Assembly (NCBI GenBank): GCA_934045905.1
Contig: OW203762.1
Span: 16,090,345 to 16,154,344 of the forward strand
DNA: 64,000 nucleotides
DNA from: Leuctra nigra
Taxonomy: Eukaryota > Arthropoda > Insecta > Plecoptera > Leuctridae
Direction: 5' to 3'
The notes below the pieces were generated by a model. It worked only from the letters and a program-made list of their open reading frames with translations. It was not told the DNA's origin and did not search any database. How positions within the stretch are numbered: position 1 is the first letter of the stretch; each line of letters opens with the position of its first letter. Shown in pieces: positions 50,101 through 61,800 of this stretch. The position numbers were made by a program, and so were the translations under genes.

Positions 50101-50855
50101 AGATTGCCATCCATTAATCTCTAAAAATAAAGATATTTATTATTATTATTATTATTATTATATTAAAAGCAACTAATTGACATTGTAATATCGTTTTTCA
50201 GTCGTTAAAATCATATTCGGAATTGAGCTAAATGACAATAGCTTGACAGAAGATTTCAAGGTCGTCATTCTGACCGTGAATAGATTTTCTATCTCGAAAT
50301 CCTAGCTTATTTGAAACAATATAAATACAAATCTACGTCATGTTAAAATGTATTCTATGAACTCTGAAGACATTAATAATCCCGCATGTACGACGTCCTT
50401 ATCGTCCATCATAGAAAACAAAGAAGAAAAAATCATCTACTTTGTTTTACATATTCTTGAATCAGATTGTACAACTGAAAAAAATAACAACAACATTGCA
50501 TGTGTCAAAAGATCTCTGAGATTTAAAAATGATATTAAGATTAGCATACATCTGCAGATATGGCTGAGTCAAGTCGTGTCATTGGGGAGTCGGCAAAGTT
50601 GGGTGATGTAATAGGCTCGTCTGTGGTTTACTACACGACGAGAGGGTCGGGGAGTTATGTAAAGTTTGAGTGGCGTCGTGAGTCGAGAGAGGCGTCAGTC
50701 GAAGTGATAAGCCAAGGAACTTAATCTTGACGCCTTTTCCCGTCATGCAATGCAAACTTTTTACAATTCCCACGGCGCAGTTGCAAGCCTTGTTTGACAC
50801 GGCGGTACACGATGATTGTTTGTCTTGCTTTGTCTTTCGAGATGGGATTTATTTG
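47179..50855. other. Mostly AT-rich stretch without a gene
   Basis: C runs at 48691-48699 and 48703-48712 and a (GACGCC)-like spot at 48760-48780 lie in a small GC-rich patch. An (ATT)n array lies at 50138-50161. Several frames of 60-90 codons have no domain. Confidence 0.5.
50138..50161. repeat. Microsatellite (ATT)n
   Basis: About eight perfect trinucleotide units. Confidence 0.93.
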
Positions 50856-50880
50856 TAAGACTCGTTGATGAGCGAGCGAA
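50856..50880 (-). repeat. Fragment of a GAGCGAGC-family 3' end
   Basis: ACTCGTTGATGAGCGAGCG matches the complement of the family's 3' end with one change. It lies 220 bases before the full copy that starts at 51096. Confidence 0.5.
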
Positions 50881-51095
50881 GAAGTTGGATGTATACTGAT
50901 TATCTATAGAGAAATGGCACGGTTTTATATCAGATGTTTTTATGCTTTTATAGACACACTGATTATTTTCTAGAAATGTACTCCAATAATATACAGCCTA
51001 TGTCCCAGTTGTGAAATTAAATATCCCTGGAAATTATACTATATTGACAATAAATAGTTGAATGATGTGATCAGACAATCGTGACATTGTCAAAT

Positions 51096-52109
51096 AATTG
51101 AGCGAGCGTAGCGAGCGTCACCACGGTACTCTTATGGCACTTTCTCTGTGTGTTTTTTTTTTTTTTTTTTTTTTTTTGTGGTCACAGCCCAGGTCAAACC
51201 GCTCTAGCAATCGATCTGAAATTTTGTACACATACTAACGTAATCTATGCGGTCCCTGGGATCGTTTTTGAACGGGCTCCCGTGATTGGTTCAATTTTTA
51301 AAAAAATTATCTTTTGATTGGTTGCTTCGATCAATTTGAAATTTAGCAAAAACATTGCAACCAACATTGTACCCAATCATAAAAAGTTTCAGCCAAATCC
51401 TCTTATTGGTTCAAATTTAAACCCATTTTTCATGTGATTTTTGACATTTAAACTAGAACAGATTGACCGATCAACTTAAAACTTCGCGTGGTCATTGGTA
51501 CCAACATTTTAGGTATTTTTGCCAATTTTCAGTCTAATCTGTCGTTATTTTCAAAAGTTTTGTCATTTTAAGGTCATTTTATTCCGTAATCTTGAAAAAT
51601 GTATACTAAATGGTCATCCCTGCCTTCTTTAAGCTTCTGCTCCAAGGCAAGGCTTGTAGAGCAGCCAAGCTATCCACAATGTACAGTAAAATGAAAGCAT
51701 TTTTGAGCTAGCGCATAAAATCGGATGCAGTACGAAGGCCAAATACTCTAATTGGTTTAAGTTTAAATAATGTCTTCTGATTGGTCGACAATAAAAATGT
51801 TCACATTAAGTTCAAATTTTGCATGGTGATCAAGACCAACTTAATATTAAATTTTACACATTGTAAGCCCAATCAGTCAAGTATTAATTGTAATCTTACG
51901 AGTTTAGTATGGGATGTCACAAGAGATTTCTGGAGAAGGTATGTAGGTAAGACTTCACGACACAATGGATCTGTTATTCATCCAGTGTATTATGGAGATT
52001 GAAAAATTGCAGAGAAAATCGTCTTCTGCCGTGTCGTGCATCGTTTCTATGGGGATGTTGCATGTTCTGTGCTCGCTCATCAACGCGTTACACTGAGCGT
52101 TTTCCTAGT
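51096..52109 (+). mobile_element. GAGCGAGC-family element, complete-looking copy
   Basis: It starts ATTGAGCGAGCGTAGCGAGC, then a CACCACGGTACTC segment, a poly-T run (51151-51177) and a GTGGTCACAGCCCAGG segment, and ends GCTCGCTCATCAACGCGTTACACTGAGCGTTTTCCTAGT. GAGCGAGC and GCTCGCTC form an inverted pair near the ends. The interior holds decayed direct repeats of about 100 bp with the pattern ATTGGT...GATCAA(T/C)TT(G/A)AA...ACCAACAT...CCAATC. The first ~480 bp are almost identical to 63441-63925. No transposase is encoded, so it must be non-autonomous. Confidence 0.82.
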
Positions 52110-53596
52110 GTTAAATATGACAAGTTTGACGAACAAGTGAAATTTGACGATAATGTGTAATGTCAAATAAGTTGACCATAACGTTTCTAAACGTGAATCC
52201 ATCACTGCATCAGTCACATCTAAATCGGATTACTTTTGGTCGCCCGGAAGCGACAAGTGGCTCGACATTTTTTACTGTATCTTTCCACAGAGAGTTGCCC
52301 TTATTTGAAGTACTCTTATGTCAATAATAAGCCGGGGTCGAGAATTGCTCCCATATGAGCGCTGTATACACAATATCTGGTCACCCGCCAGCAGTTTTCA
52401 CTTCACGATTGTAGCAATTCCATTGTTTTAATATTTTGTCACAAAGATATTAAAACTACAGTAGGTGTTTAAACGAAATATTAGTGACCTGATAAAAAAG
52501 CTCGACATTGGCATGTGTGTTGCAGTGTTTATTTACACCAAACTGCTTCCGCTGTATTTTGTTTAAAATTTAAACTTAATTGTAGAACTTGATTATAATT
52601 GAACCCCAGTATGAATTGTGTTGTCCAGTATTTGTACTTCTATAGTTAAACATTTCCCTGTTGTCAGCGATGACATGAAATCAACTGACGTGACATTTTA
52701 TTTCGATCTCCCCAATGAATAATTTGCCCTTATTTTACATCGGCTTGCTTAATTGTGTTTATGTAGACAATGGCTCGAGTTTGATTGGTTAATAAATATT
52801 AGCACTAACATTTTAATTCAGAGTAAACAACATGGCCAAAAAGCAAAATACTGTTAATCAACCTGTCAACATTATTTTGTCAACTAGTAAAAGGGTGAGT
52901 GATAGACGAATTGATGTTATAAAACGCGTAATTGTCGAACAAACTGTCTGACAAAATTATAAACTTGAATAACACTATGGAGAAAGACATTTTTTAACAA
53001 CATACAATAATTATAGTTTGTATTAAAGACATTCAGCATAGCTTTATATTGTTAATTAAAAAAAATATATATCCATCAACTGCTTGGTTTCTCATGTTGG
53101 AATTGCATTAATTTAATTAACAAGAATTAACAAACATCACTTTGTTTAATAAAATATGATTAAAAATAATAAGTATTCTGACTAATTTTTTGTGAGTTGT
53201 TCGCCCGAACTATACAGACAAAAGAGGTTACATTTAAAATTAACATTGAACACTCTGAACAAATAAAAAACATAGATTATTAAAGGCATGTAGTTATGTT
53301 TATATTCTTGATAAACAAAATAAATCAAAAGTGATTAAAAAAAATCAAATATCGAGAAATTATTCTTAAATCTAAAATCATTTCATAAACATGTTATCCT
53401 TACTACCGTGAAATGTTCAGACCGAAATGATAACTTTTCGTTACTAAATAAGAGTCGACTTTTATTTCCACTTAGATTTTCCCGACTGAATGCTCGTCAA
53501 TATGTCAAAACGAGATTTGCAATTGCAAAGTAAAACATGTGTTCGTGTTATATTCGATCTAATCATCTTCTACATGTGAGATTCTCATTCTTTCAG
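52110..53596 (+). other. Intron sequence upstream of the Sidestep-like exon
   Basis: This is AT-rich DNA with short homopolymers and no ORF of note. It lies between the end of a GAGCGAGC element and the exon. No second exon with Ig or signal-peptide features was recognised, so the upstream exon is further away or outside the window. Confidence 0.55.
53559..53596 (+). promoter_or_regulatory. Splice branch-point and 3' splice site of the Sidestep-like exon
   Basis: CTAAT matches the insect branch-point consensus and lies 34-38 bases before the AG. A run rich in C and T ending in TTCTTTCAG leads directly into the open reading frame. This decides the exon start: a GTG-initiated reading that begins inside the AG acceptor is not a real translation start. 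Confidence 0.75.
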
Positions 53597-53729
53597 TGAC
53601 GACCGTCGCAGTCGACGCCGTGTTGGGCCTCACCGCCAACCTGCCATGCGACATCGAACCCTCGACCCGCGAAGACCGAGTCTACATGGTGCTTTGGTTC
53701 AGAGACAGCGGCGGCAAACCTCTGTACAG
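53597..53729 (+). CDS. Internal exon of a Sidestep-like Ig-superfamily protein (N-terminal part of Ig domain 1)
   Basis: This 133-base exon encodes 43 full codons plus split codons at both ends. The preceding intron ends CTAAT (53559-53563), a pyrimidine-rich run and TTTCAG; the following intron starts GTCAGT. The peptide contains the Ig B-strand cysteine in LPCDIEP (residues 15-21) and the C-strand tryptophan in [16 protein letters not shown] (residues 28-43). That LPCDI...VLWYKD/FRD...PLY pattern is what I know from insect Sidestep-family receptors, membrane proteins that bind Beaten-path proteins in motor-axon guidance and synaptic matching. The exon ends inside an AG- codon; a next exon starting with C or T would give Ser, as in the family's usual PLYSFDVRG. 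About 34 of 43 codons end in G or C, unlike the AT-rich surroundings. The exon is partial: signal peptide, rest of Ig1, later Ig domains and the membrane segment are not seen here. The family call is from memory of the motif; which Sidestep paralogue it is cannot be decided. Confidence 0.85.
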
Positions 53730-56270
53730 GTCAGTCATCGTGAATACACTTCAGCGAAGCATAGGGGAGCTTTTGTCCATTTGGAGATGATGCACGGCTG
53801 CCGTCACTTCTCGCGAACTTTGTCGACATACAGGCAGATAACACGCTACATGACATGTAACACAAATAGGTTATGGGGCAACGAGATTGCCGTTGTATCC
53901 TTATACAGGACATCCGCTCTCGAGGAGTTACATAATGAGAAATTATAGCTGATGCACCCCAATGCCCTTAGAAGAAAAGTCGGTCAGGTCAACGGAAATT
54001 CAATTATTGACTAACAAACACAATCTTACTACTAGGTACATTAGATTTAACCATATTTTAACAAATATTTGTCTGCAAATTCGTAGATTTCAGATAGTAC
54101 AAATAGTTCGTCATTAGGTTAAGCTTATATTCTAGGTTTTCATCAGTTAGAAGAGTGAAAATAGGTAACGAGGGCGACATTTGTTAACCCTGAGAAAATG
54201 TACAAACCACAAAACAAAACTAATCCAATTGACATACCAGATCCTTTAGTTTACTATCTTGAAGCCTTATATGTGACCCAAAGCTCTCAAGAAAGACTAA
54301 TAATATGAATGGAAACGTATTTTCCTACATTTCTTTCCTCTCTTATATTAAAGTTTGCCAACATCCAGTAGACGAGCTGCAGAAGCAGAACTGGTGATAT
54401 TCCGCGGCGAAGCAACTGGTGTTCAGATGACAAGTCGGTGGTCTACTTCTACAGATCACGAGGAAAAGCCCCTCTGTATACTGAGGCGATTAGGCCTCGT
54501 GGAGGGGATTACAGACTTAGTATTGACACACTGCTGAAAGTAGTTACTCCGAGGTGATGCTTTTACAGGACTAATGTGGGACGATTCAAGATGTTATTGC
54601 CAGAGGTGGATTCGGCTCTCGGATGTTGGCATTTAAATCGATACAAAATCGCAGTTTATACAGTTCTTCAGCATTGCTTGGACTTCTCAGATGCCGAACA
54701 AGTCAAGTGAATAATCAAGGACTATTATAGATTTGGAATGATTCATTCGTGGATTTATTTGTAAATTTACGTCAATAATACAACCCTAAAGATAAGTCAC
54801 GGAATGTACAATTCCTCACCTAATAAAAATCAATATAACTAAGATAGTAATTTATACTTCTGGCAGGCATATTTTCACTACATTCCATCTATCAGGTGGA
54901 GGAGAATACGACCCGAAATAATGAACACATTATATCTTAAACAGTAGGTAAATAATCAGGTTTCTAAACACATAACATTGCTGCTTATGAGGTTAGGTAA
55001 TCGGTTATTTCACAGAGTTGACATCAAATTGAAATTTCTCTTTATGTTCACGATAATAACTTTTAACCAAATCCGCCTGGAGTAATAAAATTTGTTGACG
55101 TAAATGTTCAATTAGAATAAAACGTTATTTTCTACTATATAAATTCACTTGATCTCCTTGAAAGTACGTAATAAGTATCCTATTTGCTATTCTCTGTCTG
55201 CATAAGGGACCTCGTGTTCAAATACAGCCACTGAAAGTGTTTTTGTTCTAACCAATCAGAAGACTGAGTTTTCTTATAAAAATTTCGATTGGTTTGTACA
55301 AAAAGGCTTTCTCCACAAAAAATGCAAATCCATTCTATATGATCGTACCTTAGACAGCATATTATTGTACATGCATTAACGCGCTAGTGCAAGCAAAGAG
55401 GTTCTAATGTGTAAACGTCCTTAAGCACAAACAACGCCTCAAATTAACTTGTTTCCATATTTCCATCAATCTTGCTGTGACAGAAACTCGAAACAGCAAC
55501 ACAAAGCTAGTAGGCGTTTTTATAGTTTATGATATTCCGGTTGACCGGAACGTAAACACCTTTTCTTCTCCTGGTTGTTGCCGAGTGATCAGAACTATCA
55601 TGCGTGTGGTGTGGACAAGAAATATTGCATCTCAGCACGCACTCAAATATTCCGACAAACTCATTTCACCAAGTCGAGTTCCACGTTCGCAGAACCTTCG
55701 CTCGATTTCCGCTTCGGTTCACTTGTAAGAATGTTTTATTAAACGTACCCATGTGGGATTGAATATTTTTTAAATGTCACCTTTAAGTTTGTTTCGAGCG
55801 TGGGTTGTTGAATATTTTATTCTTAACTGGAAATAGTTAGTTCCGCTGAGATTGTTGTAAAAACATGCAACTCCGTGAAATGTATGTATATTTCATAGTA
55901 CTACTGTTCAGCGATCAATTGATAGTAGACTGAATTATGCACACTATTTGGATAAAGTTAAAGTGTGACATTTTCATCCATTTAAAGACAATTTCACGAT
56001 AGCGACTTTTGGTTGAGCAACTTGATTCTGCGCAATTACAGAGTCCCATTATCACGAAAATGACTCAATAAGCACGGGAAGAAATAAGTTGATCAACAGA
56101 AGTTGGTAGTCTGAATTGCCATTACAACTAAAGTAAATATTTCTAGATTAAAAAGATATCCACTGGTTTCACAACTGGCGAGAGTACGATTCGAAAAATG
56201 TTTTGCTAACATCAGCTGTCATTTTCGTCTGGATGACCAAATATGCGGCAATATTTTAATAATTAACATT
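53730..56270 (+). other. Intron sequence downstream of the Sidestep-like exon
   Basis: The stretch starts with a good GT donor. The next family exon, expected to begin with the FDVRG motif, is not recognisable here. One GC-richer patch (54355-54720) carries short open frames described separately. The rest is AT-rich and holds nothing I can name. Confidence 0.5.
54372..54557 (+). other. Short open segment with a weak Ig C-strand resemblance, 0.65 kb after the Sidestep exon
   Basis: One frame is open for 61 codons between a TAG and a TGA. It contains DDKSVVYFYRSRGKAPLYTE, which loosely resembles the [16 protein letters not shown] part of the neighbouring true exon (about six identities in sixteen). 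The C-strand Trp and the B-strand Cys context are missing. A second frame is open over nearly the same stretch, which argues against coding. It may be chance, a decayed duplicate exon or a transposon remnant. I cannot assign a function. Confidence 0.15.
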
Positions 56271-56524
56271 TGAAGGGTACAGGGGAAGAACGCTCTAAGT
56301 CACATTCGGATGAAACTGAGATAAATGTAGTAGCCTATTATGTTAAAACTTACATGGATCTTCCATACAGATCAATATTTCAATGTTTTTTTTAAAAGAT
56401 TGTAGTAATATTTTTTTAAGCCGAGAGAATATTTTGAAAGCTCATAAAAATCACTACAAGATGACACCTTAAACTCAGTTTTTCAAAAATAATATACTCG
56501 TAGCGTCTTTCTCTGTACCCTTCA
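56271..56524. mobile_element. MITE with TGAAGGGTACAGGG terminal inverted repeats, copy 2
   Basis: It matches 1917-2163, sharing AGTCACATTCGGATGAAACT, GCTCATAAAAATCACT and the terminal CTGTACCCTTCA. At 254 bp it is slightly longer than copy 1 because of internal indels. It is preceded in both copies by AACATT. Confidence 0.82.
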
Positions 56525-57544
56525 TATTACATAATTACTCATAACATGATTTGAAGTAAAGTTTGAAATGCAAGGACTTGCGTTCGGATAGTGTTAAATA
56601 CTAATAATACAATTCCGCGGTGTTACATAACACCTAACATAAACTATCTAAGGATATCGTAATACATGACCTAACCTAACATAACCTAGCTTTGAGGTTA
56701 TGTTACCAAGCGTTCGCCGTTACATCAGGTGATAAAACGCTTCACAGAATGACACGCCATTGTATCGAATCTATTTTTCTCTGTCGAAAGTTTTTTTTCG
56801 TCAAGTGGAAATTGCGGTGAGCTAAGGTGGAAGTTGAAACCTGGAAGAGCCGCCTGAAGCAGCTTCCGTCTACAAGTTGCCGCATGGTCGAACGGCAACA
56901 ACGAATCAAGGCTAATATTAGTTCGAGGACGGACACAGAGAATGTCGTTATTTCATATTTCCCGACCCACCTCGAGCGTATCAAGACACTGACGGGGAGG
57001 ACGGCGAAACACAAAGTGGGACGCTGGGCAATCAAGTGGGCATTTTGTGTCGTCGGAGACCAGATTGAAAAATAGCACAAAATATGAGTCAGCGGTGTTA
57101 GTGGGAACGAAGTAAAGAGAAAAAAGAAAGAGATTTAATGAAAAAGATTTACTAACAAAAGGCCTTGTAGACTGCAGGTTACGATAGAAAGGACTATGAT
57201 ATAGGTCTTGCTTTTGATGATTGCGCCCGTGAGCAGGCATATTGTTGTGGAAAGCTCTTATACCACGCTCGTTTGCCAACCACATCTGTGCACCTCCAAG
57301 CGCAAAGAGCTCTAACTGAAATATCTCGACAAAGGCGAGTAAAACATGATTTGGTTGACGCTTCCACCATTTTCATTCTCATTGAAGAAATCTCGTAAGT
57401 CATAATATTAGGTGAACACTGAGAGGTACATGACGTGTATGAAGGGCATACGTCAGAGATGTAATCAAGGTGGTGTTGCTCTACGCTGATGTATGTGTTC
57501 TATGCACATGTTCATCGCTTTAGATGAAAAACGCTTGGCGAGTC
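56525..57544. other. Stretch without a confirmed gene
   Basis: There is a GC-richer segment at 56740-57060 with open frames on both strands (56742-57080 minus, 56827-57075 plus) and no known domain. A short CCTAACCTAACATAACC run (56670-56690) is too short to be telomeric. Confidence 0.4.
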
Positions 57545-58192
57545 TTATGGCGTTAAGGTGGTTCAAGCGCGAGCGATTTTGCCGCTAGTTGGTAGATTTT
57601 GCACTTGTTTTGGATACGATTGGAGAAAAAATGGGTTGACGAAATGATTTGAATTTTTAATCATGGTTAGATAAAAGACAAACTTAGGGTTATCACTTGG
57701 TAAATTTTAAGTTTTTTGCTTTGTTAGTGAAAAATGGTATATTTTCTTGTCTCGCTAGGTGCCGTATGATATTTAATTTAAAAAAATTGCCAGATAACCA
57801 CATAACCTAAGTCTCTCTTTCATCTAATCATAAAATTTGAGATCAATTGGTTTATGGGTTTGGTCTCCAGTCGTATCGGAAATTTCATAGTTTTGCCCGC
57901 TTTTGTTGAATAACCGGCGCCTAATTAACAAGGCACGAAGCAAAAATTTAAATGTGCCACTAATAAACAATCAGACTGATCATAATCGTATCAAAGTTAC
58001 ACCCACTTATGTATGAAACAATTTTTCTCTCTCAATTTGCTAAAACGACCGAGCTTTTACACCACCTTAACATAAGCGCGGAAAGCGGAAAGCTAACCGC
58101 AATCACAAGTCCGCTGCGAGCTGTTTCTGGACTTGTGATTGGTCGCAAGGAAAACACTTTCCGCTGTCCGCGCTAATGTGAACGCCGCTTTA
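57545..58192. mobile_element. Outer MITE, interrupted by the TTAA-flanked element
   Basis: Right of the inner insertion, CATAAGCGCGGAAAGCGGAAAG (58071 onward) pairs with the complement of CTTTCCGCTGTCCGCGCTAATG (58158-58180). Both arms also contain AATCACAAGTCC. Without the inner element, the left end GGCGTT+AACATAAGCGCGG aligns to the right terminal repeat (GGCGTTCACATTAGCGCGG) at 17 of 19 positions. So the left terminal repeat was split by the later insertion. The superfamily is uncertain; I see no clear target duplication. Confidence 0.75.
57553..58070. mobile_element. TTAA-flanked MITE of 518 bp
   Basis: It begins TTAAGGTGGTTCAAGCGCGA and ends with the complement of TTAAGGTGGTGTAAAAGCTC. 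The shared 10 bases include TTAA at both sides, the target duplication of piggyBac-type transposons; a TA duplication with longer repeats (Tc1/mariner-like) is the alternative. No ORF is present. A related, truncated copy starts at about 63252, sharing GATACGATTGGAGAAAAAAT and AAAGACAAACTTAGGG. Confidence 0.82.
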
Positions 58193-58593
58193 GAGGTTTC
58201 GTTCCTGTTGTCCCTAACAGAACTTGAATCATGATTATCGTATTTCTTGGTTAGAAAACCAATATAATTATATATATTTCATCTACAAATAAGTTTTATA
58301 TCGCGTACATCGTGTAAAATGTTGACTTCCGACGATGCATTTTATTGAAATGCATTTGCAATTCCTTTCGGAATACAATTCAGGACGCGATTTCATCTTT
58401 CACATCTTCCTTCGTTCATTGTACAAACTTTCATCCTTTTTATATATCGGCTTTTTTCAATTAGAGTAAATTGTGGTGAGATATATTTTCTAAATTTCAT
58501 GTCTTATATCGCAATATCTCGTAACGTCTAGACAAATACATTTCATAACCTATCATAAACGAGACCCGTTGAGACATAACCTACCGTAACTTC
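58193..58593. other. AT-rich stretch without a gene
   Basis: Nothing recognised. Confidence 0.5.
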
Positions 58594-58850
58594 AAATATC
58601 TAGTGGAGCGGTCGCTCCACTCAGGCAAGTCGTATGGCGCTTAAACTCTTACATAACAGTCTAAAAAGTTAACTTTATTTTTAAAATGCTGGAGCTACTA
58701 AACACTTTCACACTATAGAGATCTAAATGGCAGTTTCATTGTTGCGAATATTTTAATTTTACGCTATGGCCCACCCTACACGTTCCAAGTTTGCCAACAA
58801 TAAGATATAAAACTTACTACCCAAAGGGCGTGAAAATCGACCACTAATAA
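58594..58850. mobile_element. Hairpin-ended repeat, copy 2
   Basis: It has the same AAATATCTAG start and GTGGAGCGGTCGCTCCAC hairpin (58603-58620) as 6384, followed by CAAGTCGTA and, further on, GCTATGGCCCACCC and a GGGC(G/C)(G/A)TGAAAA segment. The similarity fades after about 250 bases. The ACCGGAAGTGACGTCA units seen after copy 1 are absent. Confidence 0.55.
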
Positions 58851-61800
58851 TACTTTATATAAAAAAAATCAGTTTAAGTTTATATTTGCTGAAGAAGTCG
58901 AATTTCAATCAGAAAAACCCAAGTTTATGGTACCGTACATTTTAGTATAAATGGATGCATAAATAAGTGTTCTACTTTTTCATTTGATGCCATCAAATTG
59001 TTACGATTTGGCGTAGGTAAGTGGAATACCTGCATAAATAGTAATATTGCATAATGAAAAATATCGCAGTTCACACACTGAAATAAACGAGTAGGACTCT
59101 GGAGCCCTATTTGCACTGGACAAGAGAAGCTGACACGTTGCTCGTTCATTCTTTGGGCTAGAGTCCAAGCCATATGGTTTAGTTTTAAAAAATTGCTCCA
59201 CTCTGTGAAAATATGTGCGCAATAAAAAGCTCACGACATCTCGTGAATGCTGCGTGGTTTCCTCGTGGACCACATTGCATTTCGCGTGGTGATTGCAACT
59301 GAAAACCCGCGGTCCGTGGAAAACAATTTCCACACACGAATTACAACCGACCACTAGTCGAGCATTCCGACGGTGGAAAATAATCCCAGCGATTGCACTT
59401 TAATACAAGCGACAGTAACTTACACATTGGCAAGAGCTCCAGACATGACAAAAAATACGCTGCTACTTAATGCAATTCCGGTTTAAAGTGTTTCATTTTG
59501 AGGGTGATACGAGAGGATAGTCTGAATAGACGTTTTGTTGGTTTGTTATTTTTCAATTCGGTGTTCATTTAATTATTCTACCCGAGTTTGAAAGTACAGT
59601 TTAGTCGATCGGTTTCGAATGAAGAGTTTTAAAAAATTAATTTGAAGCGAATTTGCGAAAGTGGAATTATCTGCAGTGTCTGCGGGTACGTGTAAGCTTT
59701 CAGGACGCGTTAATGTGTGGGATTTAGAGAGGAGAATTGAATGGATAATGTACAGCCGATCAAAGCAGTCAATATCAGTAGACTTGTCACCGTTTACTGT
59801 TATTGTCTCGTAATAAATTAGGGCATTCAATCACGTTTTCTTTTTAGTTAATTTCAAAATAAGAACACAAAAAGAAACACTGTATCAATTCCATAAACCT
59901 AATTGAAATATATGTACAATCAAGGAAATTAGATTGTTAAACTCCAACTCTCTCTGCTCCATATAAAACCAAGTTTATGTTATGAGTCAGAGAGAGGCAG
60001 AGAATGAACCTTCTAGTTTCCCTACTGCACAGTTAAAATAAGCAGTAAATTGTTCTAGGTATGTAATGCATGTATCGCTGCATTGCAATAATGTGCAAGC
60101 ATGTATGACAACATCACTGTTTGGTTAATAAAATTAACGTCATTATGAACATCGTTTGCCACTCACGTGATCACGAAATTTTATTAATATTGTATAAATT
60201 GTGGATTAATAATGAGGATCTGTTTATTTTACAAGTATAAACATGGTATAAATAATAGATTGTAAACGCATGATAAAATAATTGATCAGATTATTGGTTC
60301 GTAGTGTATGATGCGAGTTGTTTCGGACTTAATTTGAGAATATTTAGAAGTGTTGCCATAATAATTTGTATTTATAATCACATAACTTAGAATGGATCAG
60401 AATAAATGAAGACGTTCACAATACATTTGCAAACCCTAGTTTTTTGTAGTAAAATACCTTAATAATGTTTATTTTTCTGGGAGACAGATAATTTGTCAAA
60501 AGTTTAATCGTATAATACTGTTGTGAAAAAAGAAAGTATATACAGAAAGACAGAAATAGTCTCAAATAAAATAAGGATATAATATATCAAGAAAGATAAT
60601 GATTACTTATATTTACTGAAAGCATCTGTCCCCCAGTTAGATTTTGGTCAGCTGTGACGTCAGATGAGATTAAGGAGCACCACCCAAAAAGCTTCTGAAA
60701 AATTTAGTCCTCTCTCCCCCTGCCCTATACCTTCTCTCTTGACTTTCTCCCCCGACAGCTATGAACTGTACATGTAAGTTCATACATCACGTACGTATAG
60801 TGGCTGTTAAGCGACACAATGTGCCATCAGTGGAAGGTGTGGCGTCGTACCTCATGATTCTCGGCGTCGGAGTGTTTTTGCATCCCACCGCAGACACCGA
60901 CGTCGCGGCGCTGTCGCTTCAGACTAACCACGTCACTATGGTTCTGGCATAACAATACCCACACGAAATCGACCTGATACATGCAACGAATATTGTCGAG
61001 GTATTTTATGACGTGTAAGGCTGTTGATAACCCGTGATTTCGTAATGACTATACTAAAAAACAAACGTCTGTATTTGTTCACTAAATATTCAGTAGATAA
61101 ATTTTATTTTCGTTTCGTGCTTTTTCGATATTATTATAAAGTAATGCGACATTTAGGTATAAAATTTAAATGACTTCAAAAAATATAATTAGGCTTCAAC
61201 TTCTGTGGTGATTAAGTAAAAAGCGTTTTGCAAGAAAGGAATTCATTAGTCATTCCACTTGCCTATATCAAAGATACTAATAAACTATTCAGAGCAGTAA
61301 ATTAACTTTTTTTCTAATCCATAGAGAACTTAATATTCTCAACAAATTATTCCCTTTCAAAAACTCTCATTTGAGAACTTTACAAAGGTAACATTTTAAA
61401 ATGAACTTACCACACGATTTAAATTACTACATCGATTTGGTCATCTTTATTATCAAAACACACCCGTGGACCAGAAACGAATGAATAAGAGCTTGACATA
61501 AACATCGCACGCTGTTTTTCACCATGAATGGTATTACGAATCGTTATGAGGGTTGTGGTTCTACCCCTGTAATTGTAATGCAGCTATTACTACATTATAC
61601 CCAGTGATTAGGGTAAATTAACGTCGACCGCATTCAGGACAGTCGGTCAGTGGGATCGAACCTGAACCACCTAATTGACATGCAGTCAGTGGAACAGTTT
61701 GGCGGGAGAGAACACTTAGTTTCAAATGCGAACTAAATGTCTTGGAACGTTTGAGTGTCAACACGTTGTTAAAGATTCTTCATCAAAGCAGTTGTCCTGT

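Noticed and set aside
56660..56700. Interstitial telomeric (TTAGG)n repeat
   Set aside because: Only two CCTAA units are adjacent, easily explained by chance.
56742..57403. Cluster of overlapping frames on both strands
   Set aside because: No recognisable domain and both strands open; likely composition.
59001..59354. 117-codon minus-strand frame
   Set aside because: No domain, no splice context, overlaps another frame; treated as chance.
61652..61662. tRNA gene on the minus strand
   Set aside because: A perfect B-box-like GGTTCGATCCC is present, but no A box at the right distance and no cloverleaf can be drawn.
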